Counted from the stretch's first letter, positions 38,556 to 49,467 are shown. The stretch: DNA of 64,000 nucleotides from Morganella morganii (GCF_019243775.1 NZ_CP069157.1:2491418-2555417), one strand, 5' to 3'. A program made the numbers and translations. The notes: generated by a model from the sequence alone, not told the origin.

Positions 38556-39353
38556 ATGCTGTTTGCCCTGAAAAAATACCTCGGCGGTTTTCTGATGCCG
38601 CTGCCGTTTATGCTCCTGCTGATCCTGGCCGGATTACTGCTGCTGTGGTTTTCCCGATGGCAGAAAACCGGTAAAACCCTGATCACCGTGAGCTGGCTCG
38701 GGTTGGTGCTGCTCAGCCTGCAACCGGTGGCGGATACCCTGCTGCTGACAACAGAAAAACCGTATGAAAAACGTTATGAGCTCATTACCCCGGCAGAAGT
38801 TCAGCAACAGGAACTGCGCTATATCGTGGTGCTCGGCGGCGGCTTTACCTATAACCCGGAATGGTCACCTTCCGCCAATCTGATCGGTAACAGTCTGCCG
38901 CGCGTCACGGAAGGTGTGCGTCTCGCACTGCGTTACCCGCAGGCGACGCTGATTTTCACCGGCGGGCCGGGCGCAAACAGTATCAGCAGCGCAGAGGCCG
39001 CAGCGCAAGTTGCGCAGTCACTGGGGATCCCTGCTGAACGCACACTGCCGCTGGTATTGCCGAAAGATACCGAAGAGGAAGCCGCCGAAGTGAAAAAAGT
39101 GGTGGGCGATGCACCGTTCCTGCTGGTGACCTCCGCTAACCATATGACCCGCGCCAAAGCCTTCTTTGATGCGCGCGGCCTGCACCCTATCCCGGCACCG
39201 GCTAACCAGCTGGCCGTCACCACCCCGCTGCACAGCTGGGAAAAAACCATTCCTTCCGCGTACTATCTATCACACAGTGAGCGGGTCTGGTATGAAGGGC
39301 TGGGGCGGCTCTGGCAGTCAGTAAAATCGTCAGATAATGAAGGACAGGAATAG
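38556..39353 (+). CDS. elyC: Envelope biogenesis factor ElyC (DUF218)
   Basis: 265 residues. Two N-terminal membrane segments (about 11-31 and 38-60) are followed by a periplasmic DUF218 domain with IVVLGGGF, ATLIFTGGPGANS and FLLVTSANHMTRAKAFFDA. In E. coli ElyC is needed for peptidoglycan synthesis at low temperature and affects the undecaprenyl carrier pool. Monocistronic, with a terminator shared with kdsB. Confidence 0.95.
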   Translation: MLFALKKYLGGFLMPLPFMLLLILAGLLLLWFSRWQKTGKTLITVSWLGLVLLSLQPVADTLLLTTEKPYEKRYELITPAEVQQQELRYIVVLGGGFTYNPEWSPSANLIGNSLPRVTEGVRLALRYPQATLIFTGGPGANSISSAEAAAQVAQSLGIPAERTLPLVLPKDTEEEAAEVKKVVGDAPFLLVTSANHMTRAKAFFDARGLHPIPAPANQLAVTTPLHSWEKTIPSAYYLSHSERVWYEGLGRLWQSVKSSDNEGQE

Positions 39354-39358
39354 AAGAC

Positions 39359-39398
39359 AACAAAAACGCGGGTTCAGAAGTGACCCGCGTTTTTGTTT
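39359..39398. terminator. Bidirectional terminator between elyC and kdsB
   Basis: ACAAAAACGCGGGT pairs with ACCCGCGTTTTTGT, with a 9-nt loop. The genes converge. Confidence 0.9.
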
Positions 39399-39412
39399 AT
39401 GACTGATATTTC

Positions 39413-40162
39413 TCAGCGGGCGGCAAACAATCTGCGCACGGTTTCAAGATCTTCCGGGGTATCAACACCGGTGCCCGGCGCTTCGGATGCCTCCGCGACA
39501 TGAATTTTTTCACCGTACCAGAGTACACGCAGCTGCTCGAGCATTTCGATTTTCTCCAGCGGGCTGGTTTCCCACTGAATATAGCGGCGGATAAACCCGG
39601 CGCGGTAGGCGTAAATCCCGATATGGCGCAGGAAATTATCACCGGCGCTGTCACGGCTGTGCATGAAACGCTCGCGATCCCACGGAATGGTGGCCCGGGA
39701 GAAATAGAGCGCATAGCCCTGTTTATCCATCACCACTTTCACCGCATTCGGGTTAAAGGCTTCTTCCGCTGAGGTGATTTTTACCGCCAGGGTGGCCATA
39801 CCGGCTTCGCTGGCTGCCAGATTTTCAGCAACCTGCGCAATAATACTGTCAGGGATTAATGGCTCATCCCCCTGAACATTCACGATAATCTCATCATCAG
39901 CAAACCGGTAGTGATCAATCACTTCCGCCAGGCGCTCGGTCCCGGACTGATGATCTTCGCGCGTCATACAGGCTTCGCCGCCCTCTGCAATCACGGCATC
40001 AAATACCGCCTGTGTGTCAGTAGCGACAATGACTCTCGCGGCACCGGAACGTTTTGCCTGCTCCATCACACGGACAATCATCGGCTTGCCGCAGATATCC
40101 GCCAGCGGTTTACCGGGCAGACGCGTGGAGGCATAACGCGCAGGAATGATAACTGTAAACAT
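39413..40162 (-). CDS. kdsB: CMP-KDO synthetase
   Basis: 249 residues. Nucleotidyltransferase fold with [19 protein letters not shown] at the N-terminus, [12 protein letters not shown], and the metal-binding [11 protein letters not shown]. It activates KDO with CTP for LPS inner-core synthesis. It starts 5 bp after ycaR, with its ribosome-binding site (AAGGAT) in the end of ycaR, so the two genes are co-transcribed. lpxK and msbA nearby act in the same LPS pathway. Confidence 0.98.
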   Translation of the reverse strand: MFTVIIPARYASTRLPGKPLADICGKPMIVRVMEQAKRSGAARVIVATDTQAVFDAVIAEGGEACMTREDHQSGTERLAEVIDHYRFADDEIIVNVQGDEPLIPDSIIAQVAENLAASEAGMATLAVKITSAEEAFNPNAVKVVMDKQGYALYFSRATIPWDRERFMHSRDSAGDNFLRHIGIYAYRAGFIRRYIQWETSPLEKIEMLEQLRVLWYGEKIHVAEASEAPGTGVDTPEDLETVRRLFAAR

Positions 40163-40167
40163 GGAGA

Positions 40168-40344
40168 TTATCCTTCTGAGACCGGCAATTCGCGGGCTTC
40201 ATTCTCTAATAAGACAGGGATATCGTCACGGACGGGATAGGCCAGACGGCAGCCTTTGCAGATGAGTTCGAGATTTTGCTTGTCGTAGCTGAGTTTGCCG
40301 TGGCAAACAGGGCAGGCCACGATTTCGAGTAAACGGTGATCCAT
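40168..40344 (-). CDS. ycaR: YcaR, Trm112-type zinc-ribbon small protein
   Basis: 58 residues, starting [18 protein letters not shown], with a second cysteine pair-like segment [18 protein letters not shown]. The cysteines suggest a small zinc ribbon of the Trm112/UPF0434 family. The E. coli homologue (60 aa) sits in the same place between lpxK and kdsB. Its role in bacteria is not settled; in other organisms Trm112 proteins stabilise methyltransferases. Confidence 0.94.
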   Translation of the reverse strand: MDHRLLEIVACPVCHGKLSYDKQNLELICKGCRLAYPVRDDIPVLLENEARELPVSEG

Positions 40345-40450
40345 ACGTCCCCCAATGAGATAAAAACGTTGGCTCAGAATAACATAAGCCCGGTCTCACC
40401 GTTAACTCTGTTGTTGCGATATCACTGAGATAATCGCGTTTTTACCCATA

Positions 40451-40666
40451 TTACAGCGCGATCACATCGTTCGCTGCAATACCATAACTGCCGCGGGTCA
40501 GTGAGAATTCCACTTCCTGCCCTTCGCACAGTAATTTGTTACGGGAATTGGCGATCCCGTTACGGGTTACCCAGATATCATCGCCGCCGTTAACCGGGGA
40601 GATGAAACCGTAACCTTCTTTCGCGTCATACCATTTAACGCGGCCAAGTTGTAATTGTTTAGACAT
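40451..40666 (-). CDS. Divergent cold-shock-domain protein
   Basis: 71 residues from ATG 40666, which has an AAGGAG ribosome-binding site. RNP1 is recognisable (VKWYDAKEGYGFISP, compared with KWFN-KGFGFI in CspA). RNP2, normally DVFVHFSAI, reads DIWVTRNGI, so the aromatic and His residues that stack on RNA bases are changed. The C-terminal strands (GQEVEFSLTRGSYGIAANDVIAL) fit the fold, with G-GP replaced. Likely a single-stranded nucleic acid-binding protein, but its binding behaviour cannot be assumed from CspA. It lies between lpxK and ycaR, where E. coli has no csp gene. A 360-bp upstream gap leaves room for a long 5' leader. Confidence 0.85.
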   Translation of the reverse strand: MSKQLQLGRVKWYDAKEGYGFISPVNGGDDIWVTRNGIANSRNKLLCEGQEVEFSLTRGSYGIAANDVIAL

Positions 40667-41026
40667 AGTATTAACTCCTTTTATATCACCAGGAATGGTA
40701 TACACCCCATCGCTGGTTATGTCTGCTCCGGCCGGGCAACACGGGTGCTCTCTTTGCGAACAGCCACCCGGTAATGAGCAAAACATTATAGTTATTATTT
40801 TTTATTCTGATTTGCAGCCGGTCAGACACCTGCTGCAAAACATACCGTTTATCCGCGGGATCCGGTCATCCGCACCACAAGATTAACAAGGTGGTGTGAA
40901 AAAATTATGACAGCGGGATCAGAATATGTGTTGACACGCGGATTGGTTGCACAGTGAGATATGAAATACATCACAGAAATACAACTTTTTGATTAAGCCA
41001 TATTCAGATAAAAAGCGCAAGTCCCT
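40667..41026 (-). other. Region upstream of the cold-shock-type gene
   Basis: 360 bp without a supported ORF. Cold-shock genes often have long structured 5' leaders, so this may be one. I did not find a clear CspA-type cold box, and no promoter could be assigned with confidence. Confidence 0.45.
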
Positions 41027-42010
41027 TTATGCATTTTTTATGTGAGATATGACTTTATCCAGAATTAAATCGGCGGATTTTGCGGGAATGGCGGCACTGA
41101 CCGGTAAATACCACCAGTCAGTTGCAGAAAAGGCAAAACATTTCACTGCATCCTTCTCTGTCATCAGGAGTGACTGACCGGGTTTTATCAGTGCGGAAAG
41201 CTGTTCAGGGCTGTAAGACTGGTGATCCGGAAACGCAATACACTGTGCCGGTGTCACGCCGAGGGAGTTCAGCGTGGCAAAAAAACGCGGCGGGTGCCCG
41301 ATACCGGCCATCGCCACACACTCACCGATTTCAGCCGCCGGTTTACGGGTGCCGTCAGCCAGGTTAACAGCCTCTCCCGGCACCAGTTGCATAGCGGTTT
41401 CCCCGGGTTGTGCGGTACCACCGTTGACAATCACCGCATCCACCTGTTTCAGACGCCCTGCCCGTTCCCGCATCGGCCCGGCAGGCAGCCACCAGCCGTT
41501 ACCGAAACGGCGTTCGCCGTCAATCACCACGATTTCCATATCGCGCTGTAGTGCGTAATGCTGCAAACCATCATCGGTGATGATCACATCCACCGGTGCA
41601 TGCTGCAAAATAGCTTCTACCGCTGCGGCACGGTCTGGCGCGACCGCAACCGGCACACCGGTACGGCGGGCAATCAGCACCGGCTCATCACCGGCCTGTG
41701 CTGTCGTCGTGTCTTTCGTGATAAGCAGCGGATAATGATCCGATTTACCGCCGTAACCGCGGGAAACCACTCCGGGACGGTAGCCACGGGCCAGCAGTTG
41801 CTCTGTCAGCCAGATAACCACCGGTGTTTTACCGTTACCGCCGGCGGTCAGATTACCGACCACCACCACCGGCACCGGCATACGGCGGGATTTTTTCAGT
41901 CCGCAGCGGAACAGCAGACGCCGCAGACCGCTCACCGCCCCGTACAAAAACGAGAGCGGCAGAAGCAGCCAGTAAAGCTTTGAGCGGCCGGACCAAATTT
42001 TATCGATCAT
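41027..42010 (-). CDS. lpxK: Tetraacyldisaccharide 4'-kinase LpxK
   Basis: 327 residues. A membrane-associated N-terminal helix ([18 protein letters not shown]) precedes a P-loop kinase with Walker [35 protein letters not shown] carries the DxD-type catalytic region. LpxK phosphorylates the lipid A precursor at the 4' position. It starts 12 bp after the msbA stop; the ycaI-msbA-lpxK order is the standard LPS operon. Confidence 0.97.
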   Translation of the reverse strand: MIDKIWSGRSKLYWLLLPLSFLYGAVSGLRRLLFRCGLKKSRRMPVPVVVVGNLTAGGNGKTPVVIWLTEQLLARGYRPGVVSRGYGGKSDHYPLLITKDTTTAQAGDEPVLIARRTGVPVAVAPDRAAAVEAILQHAPVDVIITDDGLQHYALQRDMEIVVIDGERRFGNGWWLPAGPMRERAGRLKQVDAVIVNGGTAQPGETAMQLVPGEAVNLADGTRKPAAEIGECVAMAGIGHPPRFFATLNSLGVTPAQCIAFPDHQSYSPEQLSALIKPGQSLLMTEKDAVKCFAFSATDWWYLPVSAAIPAKSADLILDKVISHIKNA

Positions 42011-42022
42011 CAGCAGTGCCGC

Positions 42023-43768
42023 TTAGTGACCAAACTGCATGTTATAGAGCTGCGCATAGATACCCGGCTGTTTCACCAGTTCATCATGCGTACCGCGCTC
42101 CTGCACTTCGCCGTCCTGCACCACGAGGATTTCATCCGCCTTCTCAATGGTGGATAAGCGGTGAGCGATCACCAGACAGGTACGGTTTTTCTGTAACTCA
42201 TCGAGCGCGGCCTGAATCGCACGTTCAGATTCAGTATCCAGTGCCGAGGTTGCTTCATCGAGGATAAGGATCGGTGCATCACGCAGCAGTGCACGGGCAA
42301 TCGCAATACGCTGGCGCTGACCACCGGAAAGCAGAACACCGTTCTCACCGATTTCGGTATCCAGCCCCTTCTCCATCTTATTGATAAAGTCCATGGCATA
42401 GGCCATTTCAGCGGCTTTTTCAATCTGCTCGCGGGTGTACTTCCCTTCTGTGGCATAGGCGATATTATTCGCGACCGTATCATTGAAAAGGTGAACATTC
42501 TGCGACACCAGCGCCACCTGACTGCGCAGTGATGCCAGCGTGTAATCGCGGATATCATTGCCGTCGATCGTAATGTGTCCGCTTTCAATTTCATAGAAAC
42601 GGGTGATCAGATTGGCAATGGTGGATTTCCCGGAGCCGGAGCGCCCGACCAGTGCCACCGTTTTGCCTGACGGAATAGTGAACGACACATTTTTCAGCGC
42701 CGGGTTCTCTTTCCCCTGATAACGGAAAGTCACATTCTCAAACGCCACATCACCTTTGGCATCTTTCAGCACTTTGGTGCCGGTGTCTTTTTCCTGCTCC
42801 ATATCAAGCAGAACAAACAGTGTCTGACAAGCCGCCATCCCGCGCTGGAACTGAGCGTTCACGTTGGTCAGGGATTTCAGCGGACGCATCAGAGCAATCA
42901 TGGAAGAGAAGACAACTGTAATGGAACCGGCACTCAGCGCTTCTTTAATTTCAGGGAAACTGGCGGCAAACAGCACAAATGCCAGCGCAAAGGAGGCAAT
43001 GATCTGAATAATCGGGTCGGCAATAGATGATGCGGTAACCAGTTTCATACCCTGGCGGCGCATATGGTTGCTGACTTTATCGAAACGATCATTTTCCACT
43101 TTCTGACCGCCGAAAATCAGCACTTCTTTATGCCCTTTCAGCATCTGTTCAGCACTGGCGCTGACCTGTCCCATGCCGCTCTGCATGTTTTTACTGATTT
43201 CGCGGAAGCGGACAGAGACTTTGCGGATAACAAAAGCCACAATCGGCGCAATAACAATCAGAATCAGCGACAGCTGCCAGCTGTTGTAAAACATAAGGCT
43301 GAACAGCGCAATAATATAAGCGCCTTCACGGACGACCGTAACCAGTGCACCGGAAGAAGACGAAGCCACCTGTTCGGAATCATAGGTGATACGGGAGAGC
43401 AGTGTCCCGGTGGATTGCTGATCAAAGAAGGAAACCGGCATGCCCATCATATGCCGGAACAGGTTACGGCGCATAGTCATAACCACTTTGCCGGACACCC
43501 AGGAGAGGCAGTAGCCTGAAACAAAACTGGAGATACCGCGTAACAGCATCAGCCCCAGGATAATCAGCGGCATGATACGGAGAAAATCATTGTCGGCAGT
43601 GCCGAAACCTTCATCAAGCAGCGGTTTCAGCAGCGACAGCATAAATGCATCGCCGCCCGCATTGATGACTAACGCAATAGCCGCCACGATGATACCTGTT
43701 TTAAACGGTGCGATTGTCGGCCATAACCGGCGGAATGTTTGCCGGGTTGAAATATCAATATCTTTCAT
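42023..43768 (-). CDS. msbA: Lipid A flippase MsbA
   Basis: 581 residues from ATG 43768, which aligns with the E. coli start; an upstream in-frame TTG would add five residues. Half-transporter with six membrane helices (about 20-310) and an ABC domain: Walker [13 protein letters not shown], signature [16 protein letters not shown], Walker [13 protein letters not shown]. The homodimer flips core-lipid A across the inner membrane. It is 37 bp downstream of ycaI and probably transcribed with it and lpxK. Confidence 0.98.
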   Translation of the reverse strand: MKDIDISTRQTFRRLWPTIAPFKTGIIVAAIALVINAGGDAFMLSLLKPLLDEGFGTADNDFLRIMPLIILGLMLLRGISSFVSGYCLSWVSGKVVMTMRRNLFRHMMGMPVSFFDQQSTGTLLSRITYDSEQVASSSSGALVTVVREGAYIIALFSLMFYNSWQLSLILIVIAPIVAFVIRKVSVRFREISKNMQSGMGQVSASAEQMLKGHKEVLIFGGQKVENDRFDKVSNHMRRQGMKLVTASSIADPIIQIIASFALAFVLFAASFPEIKEALSAGSITVVFSSMIALMRPLKSLTNVNAQFQRGMAACQTLFVLLDMEQEKDTGTKVLKDAKGDVAFENVTFRYQGKENPALKNVSFTIPSGKTVALVGRSGSGKSTIANLITRFYEIESGHITIDGNDIRDYTLASLRSQVALVSQNVHLFNDTVANNIAYATEGKYTREQIEKAAEMAYAMDFINKMEKGLDTEIGENGVLLSGGQRQRIAIARALLRDAPILILDEATSALDTESERAIQAALDELQKNRTCLVIAHRLSTIEKADEILVVQDGEVQERGTHDELVKQPGIYAQLYNMQFGH

Positions 43769-43805
43769 TATTGCGTTTACCAATACTAAAAATTAGCTGC
43801 CTATA

Positions 43806-46115
43806 TTACCCGTTTACCGGCTGATCTCCAAACCATGCGCTGAACCAGCGGGCGGAGAGATGGGTACGGTAAGTCGCGACGGATACCTCATCAGCAAAAA
43901 AGGACACAGAAATCTGGCCGCTGTGCGCAGTATCATGCCACTGCACGCCGAGATTGTGATAGCGACGGCGTACTTTATCAGAAGGCAGACGCCACGGGCT
44001 ATAGCGCGCAACAGAAACCAGTGCGAAAGCGGGATTTACCGCACGAATAAAAAATTCTGATGAGGAGGTTTTGCTGCCATGGTGCGGAACTTGCAGTACT
44101 GTGGCGGAGAGTTCATCTTTATACTTAATCAGCTGTTTTTCTGCCTGTTTTTCGATATCCCCGGTCAGCAAAACCTGATGTTTACCGTCACTGATGCGGA
44201 TAACACAGGAGCCGTCATTTTTGCTCAGCTGATATTTTTCGTCCGGCCATAACACCTCAAAATACAATGACTGCCATAACCACCGCTCCCCGCGGCGACA
44301 AGGTGTATCGGCCTGCGGAATGTTGCCTTTGACCACAGCGGCAGGATAAGCACTGCGCAGAGAGCTCAGTCCCCCGGTGTGGTCACGGTGGTCATGGCTG
44401 ATCATAATCCAGTCCGGAGTCAGGCGGTGATAACGCAGATAAGGCAATACTGTGCGCAACCCGTCATCCCGTGACCCGAAGCGGTTGCCGGTATCATACA
44501 CCACCGCCCTGCCATCTTTTATCACCACTGCCGCCAATCCGTGCCCGATATCCAGTATGGTAACTGACCACTCAGGCAGCGGAGTTTTCCGCAGATACAG
44601 ACAGCAACTGAGCACCATTCCCGGCAGCAGCAGCGGGTGCTGGCGCCACATATCCAGCCGGATGATATAAACAGCCGCCCACATCAGTGGTATCCATATC
44701 AGAGCGATATGTCCGGTAACCATCCAGCCCTGTGCCAGAAACGGCAGCGGCCATAATGCCAGCGCCAGAGAGAAATCCGCCAGCGGCAATGCAGGCCCGA
44801 TCAATAACCCGGCAAACAGCAGCGGCACCGTCAGAAAAGAAATCACCGGTACCACCCACAGATTGCTCAGAAACGACAGCATATTCACGCCGCCGAAGAA
44901 AAATCCCTGAACCGGCAGCAGTAACAGAAATAATCCGCACTGGTAAGAGAGAAGCGAACGGATATTGCGCCACAGGCGGGCAAAAGGTGTCAGCGGGATA
45001 AATATATTACTGCGGGAGAAAACACCGGTGTGATGCCAGAACAACAGTGCGGTAACGGCAGTATAAGACAACCAGAATCCGGCGGATAGAATTGTCAGCG
45101 GATCCGCCAGCAGTAACAGTGCGGCACTGATCATAACAAACTGATACGCTGGCAGATGGTAATGCCGCCAGCGCAGCAGATGCCACAACAGCAGCGCAGA
45201 CAATGCCCGGCAGGCCGGAACCGCAAACCCGGCCAGCCAGACATAAGCAACAGCGGCACAGACTGACAGCACAGACGGAATAACAGGTGTCACCATACGC
45301 AGCGGTAACAACAGCAACAATAACCGCCCGGCCCACCATCCCCATAACGCCGCCAGCCCGATATGCAACCCGGAAATAGCCACCACATGTGCCACTCCGG
45401 TTTCCTGCACCAGTCTGCGCTGCTCTGCGGTGATGCCGCGCCGTTCACCAAATAACAGCGCCGCCATCAGTCCGTTATACGGCAGGTTATCCATCGCAGG
45501 AAGGTATGCCGCAATCATCTTCTGACGCTGACTGCAGTCTGAAGATAATTTTTCACTGCGTCCCGGCGTCAGAGAAAACAAAACCCGCTCTGACAGTAAA
45601 TATTGCTGCCGGTTTGACTGTCCTTCATTTAACAGACCGTGTACCGGCCTCAGTACAGGGCGGAATATACGCCAGACTTCACCGGAACATGCCGGTTTAA
45701 ATGAACCTTTTATTTTTGTATTAATAAAAACAGTATCATCATACATTTTATTATTTATATTAATAATCCGCCCTTTGACGGAATAATAGTCAGATGAGTT
45801 AATCATGACATCATGGATCATAATATCGATATTATCGGGTAGTTCAGCGGAAAAGAGTGATAATGTATTACTGATATGAATATTTACTGCCAGAAAAGTA
45901 CCGGCAATAATGCGGATAAAAAAACTCAGTCTGGTGCGGATAAGAAAAAACAAGCAAATACCAGTGAATAGCAGCAGACTTTCTGCCGGTAACAACAACC
46001 GCGGAATCAGCAACAGCGGCATATGCCCGGCCACAACGGCAGCCGCAGCAAGCCAGAGCGGTAACGGACGGGGAAACAGATATTTCATCACAGCCATAAC
46101 AGACATATTACTCAC
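43806..46115 (-). CDS. ycaI: ComEC/Rec2 family protein YcaI
   Basis: 769 residues. N-terminal membrane segments (about 15-95), then an OB-like segment, a competence domain of many helices starting near GVAHVVAISGLHIGLAALWG, and a C-terminal metallo-beta-lactamase domain with ISHDHRDHTGGL and VPHHGSKTSSSEF. ComEC homologues form the inner-membrane DNA uptake channel in competent bacteria; in enterobacteria the role is uncertain. The part encoding residues about 85-145 (45680-45860) is clearly more AT-rich than the rest. It is the first gene before msbA-lpxK. Confidence 0.93.
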   Translation of the reverse strand: MSNMSVMAVMKYLFPRPLPLWLAAAAVVAGHMPLLLIPRLLLPAESLLLFTGICLFFLIRTRLSFFIRIIAGTFLAVNIHISNTLSLFSAELPDNIDIMIHDVMINSSDYYSVKGRIININNKMYDDTVFINTKIKGSFKPACSGEVWRIFRPVLRPVHGLLNEGQSNRQQYLLSERVLFSLTPGRSEKLSSDCSQRQKMIAAYLPAMDNLPYNGLMAALLFGERRGITAEQRRLVQETGVAHVVAISGLHIGLAALWGWWAGRLLLLLLPLRMVTPVIPSVLSVCAAVAYVWLAGFAVPACRALSALLLWHLLRWRHYHLPAYQFVMISAALLLLADPLTILSAGFWLSYTAVTALLFWHHTGVFSRSNIFIPLTPFARLWRNIRSLLSYQCGLFLLLLPVQGFFFGGVNMLSFLSNLWVVPVISFLTVPLLFAGLLIGPALPLADFSLALALWPLPFLAQGWMVTGHIALIWIPLMWAAVYIIRLDMWRQHPLLLPGMVLSCCLYLRKTPLPEWSVTILDIGHGLAAVVIKDGRAVVYDTGNRFGSRDDGLRTVLPYLRYHRLTPDWIMISHDHRDHTGGLSSLRSAYPAAVVKGNIPQADTPCRRGERWLWQSLYFEVLWPDEKYQLSKNDGSCVIRISDGKHQVLLTGDIEKQAEKQLIKYKDELSATVLQVPHHGSKTSSSEFFIRAVNPAFALVSVARYSPWRLPSDKVRRRYHNLGVQWHDTAHSGQISVSFFADEVSVATYRTHLSARWFSAWFGDQPVNG

Positions 46116-46483
46116 CGGAAAGGTAACCAGGCCGGTATTATGTTATGGCGGGCATCACGTGTTATTACGATAATAAAAAAATGCGTGTCGTCACGAATTT
46201 ATATTTCAGGCATACAAATAATCAATTATTTTATGCGAGTCAACTCACAATTATTTGCTTAATTATAAACACAGTCTAATTTCCAATAGTATTTTATGGC
46301 GAACTGAATATGATGTCTCCGGTAACCTATTATTAATAAACGAATTCAACTTGCCAACACCAGAACCTTACACAACCATAATTTATTAATACAATATTAA
46401 CATTTTTATAATAATGATAATTTAATGTTTGCTGCAAAAAAAAATGACGCCGGTGGCGTCATTTTTATTATCTCTGTCAATAA
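46116..46483. other. AT-rich intergenic region between ihfB and ycaI
   Basis: 368 bp without a gene. It is very AT-rich, especially 46180-46440, unlike the flanking coding DNA. It holds the ihfB terminator near its left end and must contain the promoter for ycaI-msbA-lpxK. Such a tract could bind H-NS or IHF, but no specific site was assigned. Confidence 0.55.
46435..46467 (-). terminator. Terminator of ihfB
   Basis: AAAATGACGCC pairs with GGCGTCATTTT around GGT, and the minus strand continues into further U residues. Confidence 0.9.
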
Positions 46484-46768
46484 TCAAGCATAGATATTTG
46501 CGCGGTCGCGTAACTCTTTGCCCGGTTTGAAGTGAGGAACGTGTTTACCTTCCAGTTCCACCTGTTCGCCGGTTTTCGGGTTACGACCTACCCGCGGTGC
46601 ACGGTAGTGCAGAGAAAAACTGCCGAATCCACGGATTTCAATACGTTCACCGTCAGCAAGCGTATTTGCCATATGCTCAAGGATCTCTTTTACTGCTTCT
46701 TCAACAACTTTAGCCGGAAGATGAGATTGTTGGCCTGCCAGCTTCTCAATCAGTTCAGATTTGGTCAT
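46484..46768 (-). CDS. ihfB: Integration host factor subunit beta
   Basis: 94 residues, the E. coli length. HU/IHF fold: [32 protein letters not shown] and the DNA-intercalating arm region [16 protein letters not shown]. With IhfA it bends DNA sharply at specific sites and takes part in recombination, replication and transcription, including the pfl promoter in E. coli. It follows rpsA with a hairpin terminator between them. Confidence 0.98.
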   Translation of the reverse strand: MTKSELIEKLAGQQSHLPAKVVEEAVKEILEHMANTLADGERIEIRGFGSFSLHYRAPRVGRNPKTGEQVELEGKHVPHFKPGKELRDRANIYA

Positions 46769-46795
46769 ATAACCTCCTGGACTACCCTGATTATC

Positions 46796-46824
46796 ATAAA
46801 AGCAGACCGCTTGCGCGGCCTGCT
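46796..46824 (-). terminator. Terminator or attenuator between rpsA and ihfB
   Basis: On the minus strand AGCAGGCCGC pairs with GCGGTCTGCT (one G-U) around a GCAA tetraloop and runs into UUUUAUG. It lies 10 bp after the rpsA stop and 28 bp before ihfB, so some read-through is plausible. Confidence 0.8.
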
Positions 46825-46833
46825 GCTGCTTAA

Positions 46834-48507
46834 TTACTCGCCTTTAGCTGCTTTGAAAGCTTCTGCCATTGCGTTGTTAGAGAAGCCAGCTTCTTCCTGC
46901 TTGTTCACAGTAGCGATAGCGTCTTTTTCATCCGCTTCGTCTTTTGCACGTACAGACAGGTTGATTACACGGTTTTTACGATCAACACCAGTGTATTTAG
47001 CTTCAACTTCATCACCAACGCTCAGAACCAGAGTAGCATCTTCAACGCGATCGCGTGAAGCTTCTGATGCACGCAGGTAACCTTCAACGCCATCCATCAG
47101 CTCAACAGTTGCGCCTTTAGCGTCTACTGCAGTTACTTTACCGGTGACGATAGCACCTTTCTTGGTAACAGCGGTGTAGTTGTTGAACGGATCTTCAGCT
47201 AACTGCTTAACGCCCAGAGAGATACGCTCGCGCTCTGCATCAACCTGCAGAACAACAGCTGCGATTTCGTCGCCTTTTTTGTATTCACGTACTGCTTCTT
47301 CGCCTGCAACGTTCCAGGAGATGTCAGACAGGTGAACCAGACCATCGATGCCGCCATCTAAACCAATGAAGATACCGAAGTCAGTGATTGACTTGATTTT
47401 ACCTTCAACGCGATCACCTTTGTTGTGAGTTTCCGCGAACTGCTGCCATGGGTTAGATTTGCACTGCTTCAGGCCCAGGGAGATACGACGACGTTCTTCG
47501 TCGATGTCCAGAACCATAACTTCAACAACATCGCCCACGTTAACAACTTTAGATGGGTGGATGTTTTTGTTGGTCCAGTCCATTTCAGAAACGTGTACCA
47601 GGCCTTCAACGCCTTCTTCGATTTCAACGAAGCAGCCGTAGTCAGTCAGGTTGGTCACGCGACCGGTCAGACGGGTGTTCTCAGGGTAACGCTTAGCGAT
47701 TGCGACCCAAGGATCTTCGCCCAGCTGTTTCAGGCCCAGAGATACGCGGGTACGTTCGCGGTCGAATTTCAGCACTTTAACAGTGATTTCGTCGCCGACA
47801 TTCACGATTTCGCTTGGGTGTTTAACACGTTTCCACGCCATATCAGTGATATGCAGCAGACCATCAACGCCGCCCAGATCAACGAATGCACCGTAGTCAG
47901 TGAGGTTCTTAACGATACCTTTAACTTCCATGCCTTCCTGCAGGTTTTCCAGCAGCTGATCGCGCTCTGCGCTGTTTTCTGACTCGATAACTGCACGACG
48001 GGAAACAACCACGTTGTTGCGTTTCTGATCCAGCTTGATTACTTTGAACTCAAGCTCTTTGCCTTCCAGATGCGTGGTGTCACGAACAGGACGCACGTCA
48101 ACCAGTGAACCCGGCAGGAACGCACGGATGCCGTTCAGTTCGACAGTGAAACCGCCTTTAACTTTACCGTTGATAACACCGGTAACAGTCTCAGCTTCTT
48201 CGTATGCTTTTTCCAGCATCAGCCATGCTTCGTGGCGTTTTGCTTTCTCGCGGGACAGAACAGTTTCACCGAAACCGTCTTCTACTGCGTCCAGAGCAAC
48301 ATCAACTTCGTCGCCAACCTGGATTTCCAGCTCGCCCTGAGCATTTTTGAACTGTTCTACCGGGATAGCAGATTCTGATTTCAGACCTGCGTCAACCAGA
48401 ACTACGTCTTTATCGATAGCGACAACAGTACCACGGACGATAGCGCCCGGACGGGTTTCGATAGCCTGCAGGGATTCTTCAAAGAGTTGAGCAAAAGATT
48501 CAGTCAT
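46834..48507 (-). CDS. rpsA: 30S ribosomal protein S1
   Basis: 557 residues, as in E. coli. Six S1 repeats; repeats 3-6 show the typical [20 protein letters not shown] pattern, with repeats 1-2 more diverged (ribosome binding). S1 unfolds and docks mRNA on the 30S subunit and is needed for most translation initiation. Codon use is strongly biased. E. coli S1 represses its own mRNA through a structured leader; the 226 bp between cmk and rpsA could hold an equivalent. Confidence 0.99.
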   Translation of the reverse strand: MTESFAQLFEESLQAIETRPGAIVRGTVVAIDKDVVLVDAGLKSESAIPVEQFKNAQGELEIQVGDEVDVALDAVEDGFGETVLSREKAKRHEAWLMLEKAYEEAETVTGVINGKVKGGFTVELNGIRAFLPGSLVDVRPVRDTTHLEGKELEFKVIKLDQKRNNVVVSRRAVIESENSAERDQLLENLQEGMEVKGIVKNLTDYGAFVDLGGVDGLLHITDMAWKRVKHPSEIVNVGDEITVKVLKFDRERTRVSLGLKQLGEDPWVAIAKRYPENTRLTGRVTNLTDYGCFVEIEEGVEGLVHVSEMDWTNKNIHPSKVVNVGDVVEVMVLDIDEERRRISLGLKQCKSNPWQQFAETHNKGDRVEGKIKSITDFGIFIGLDGGIDGLVHLSDISWNVAGEEAVREYKKGDEIAAVVLQVDAERERISLGVKQLAEDPFNNYTAVTKKGAIVTGKVTAVDAKGATVELMDGVEGYLRASEASRDRVEDATLVLSVGDEVEAKYTGVDRKNRVINLSVRAKDEADEKDAIATVNKQEEAGFSNNAMAEAFKAAKGE

Positions 48508-48733
48508 GTTTGATCTTCAAGTGTTTAAGTATTAACGTCCATTTAGCATCCGGCCGAATGGGGTTGTTTCACATACCTTGCAACATTCCTTGTCACAAAG
48601 GGGTGGCAGAAAACTGCTTCTTTGCCTTGTTCTCTGCCGGTAAAAAACTTCAACTTAACATTATAAACAAAAACGAATACAGAAACCTACTAAAAAACAC
48701 GTTTTCAGTCAGATTTTCCGCAAATTTTGTTTA

Positions 48734-49423
48734 TCATTCCGCCGTTTCTGCCAGTTTTTCCTTCGTATAACGAAGGGCTTCGGCAATAACGTCGTCAATT
48801 GACATGGTTGTTGAGTCCAGAATCAGCGCATCGCCGGCAGCCACCAGCGGGGCAACCGCACGGTTGCGGTCGCGGAAATCACGCTCTTCTATCTCAGCAA
48901 GAAGGCGGTCAAAATTAACACTAAAGCCTTTGTCCTGCAACTGCTTCATCCGGCGGTGGGCGCGCTCCTGCGCACTCGCGTCGAGGAAAATTTTCACCGG
49001 GGCATCCGGGAATACTACCGTGCCCATGTCGCGGCCGTCGGCAATCAGGCCCGGCGCCACACGGAATGCGCGCTGACGGCGCAGCAGAGCTTCACGGACA
49101 CGCGGGAACGCCGCGATTTGCGAGGCTGTCATACCCACTTCTTCCTGACGGATAGCCCGGCTGACATCCTCACCTTCCAGAATTGTCTCAGGACCGGTGT
49201 CTTTTGCCAGGAATTTCACATCCAGATTAGCCGCCAGCGGAACCAGTGCATCTTCCGAAGTGATATCCACATGATGATGCAGTGCCGCCAGTGCCAGAAC
49301 GCGGTAAATTGCGCCGGAGTCCAGTAAATGCCATCCCATTTCGTTTGCCAGTGCGTGACAAAGGGTACCTTTGCCCGCGCCGCTCGGGCCGTCAATGGTA
49401 ATGACCGGAACATATACTGCCAT
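48734..49423 (-). CDS. cmk: Cytidylate kinase
   Basis: 229 residues, against 227 in E. coli. P-loop [21 protein letters not shown]-binding insert region, and [21 protein letters not shown]. It phosphorylates CMP and dCMP. In E. coli it is co-transcribed with rpsA, and the same layout is present here. Confidence 0.98.
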   Translation of the reverse strand: MAVYVPVITIDGPSGAGKGTLCHALANEMGWHLLDSGAIYRVLALAALHHHVDITSEDALVPLAANLDVKFLAKDTGPETILEGEDVSRAIRQEEVGMTASQIAAFPRVREALLRRQRAFRVAPGLIADGRDMGTVVFPDAPVKIFLDASAQERAHRRMKQLQDKGFSVNFDRLLAEIEERDFRDRNRAVAPLVAAGDALILDSTTMSIDDVIAEALRYTKEKLAETAE

Positions 49424-49445
49424 GCGCGCTCTCCTGTCGCAGTCC

Positions 49446-49467
49446 GGCGGCCGTCACAACGGCCGCC
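49446..49467. other. Strong hairpin between aroA and cmk
   Basis: GGCGGCCGT pairs perfectly with ACGGCCGCC around CACA. There is no U tail in the minus direction, so a processing or stabilising element is more likely than a terminator. Confidence 0.5.
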
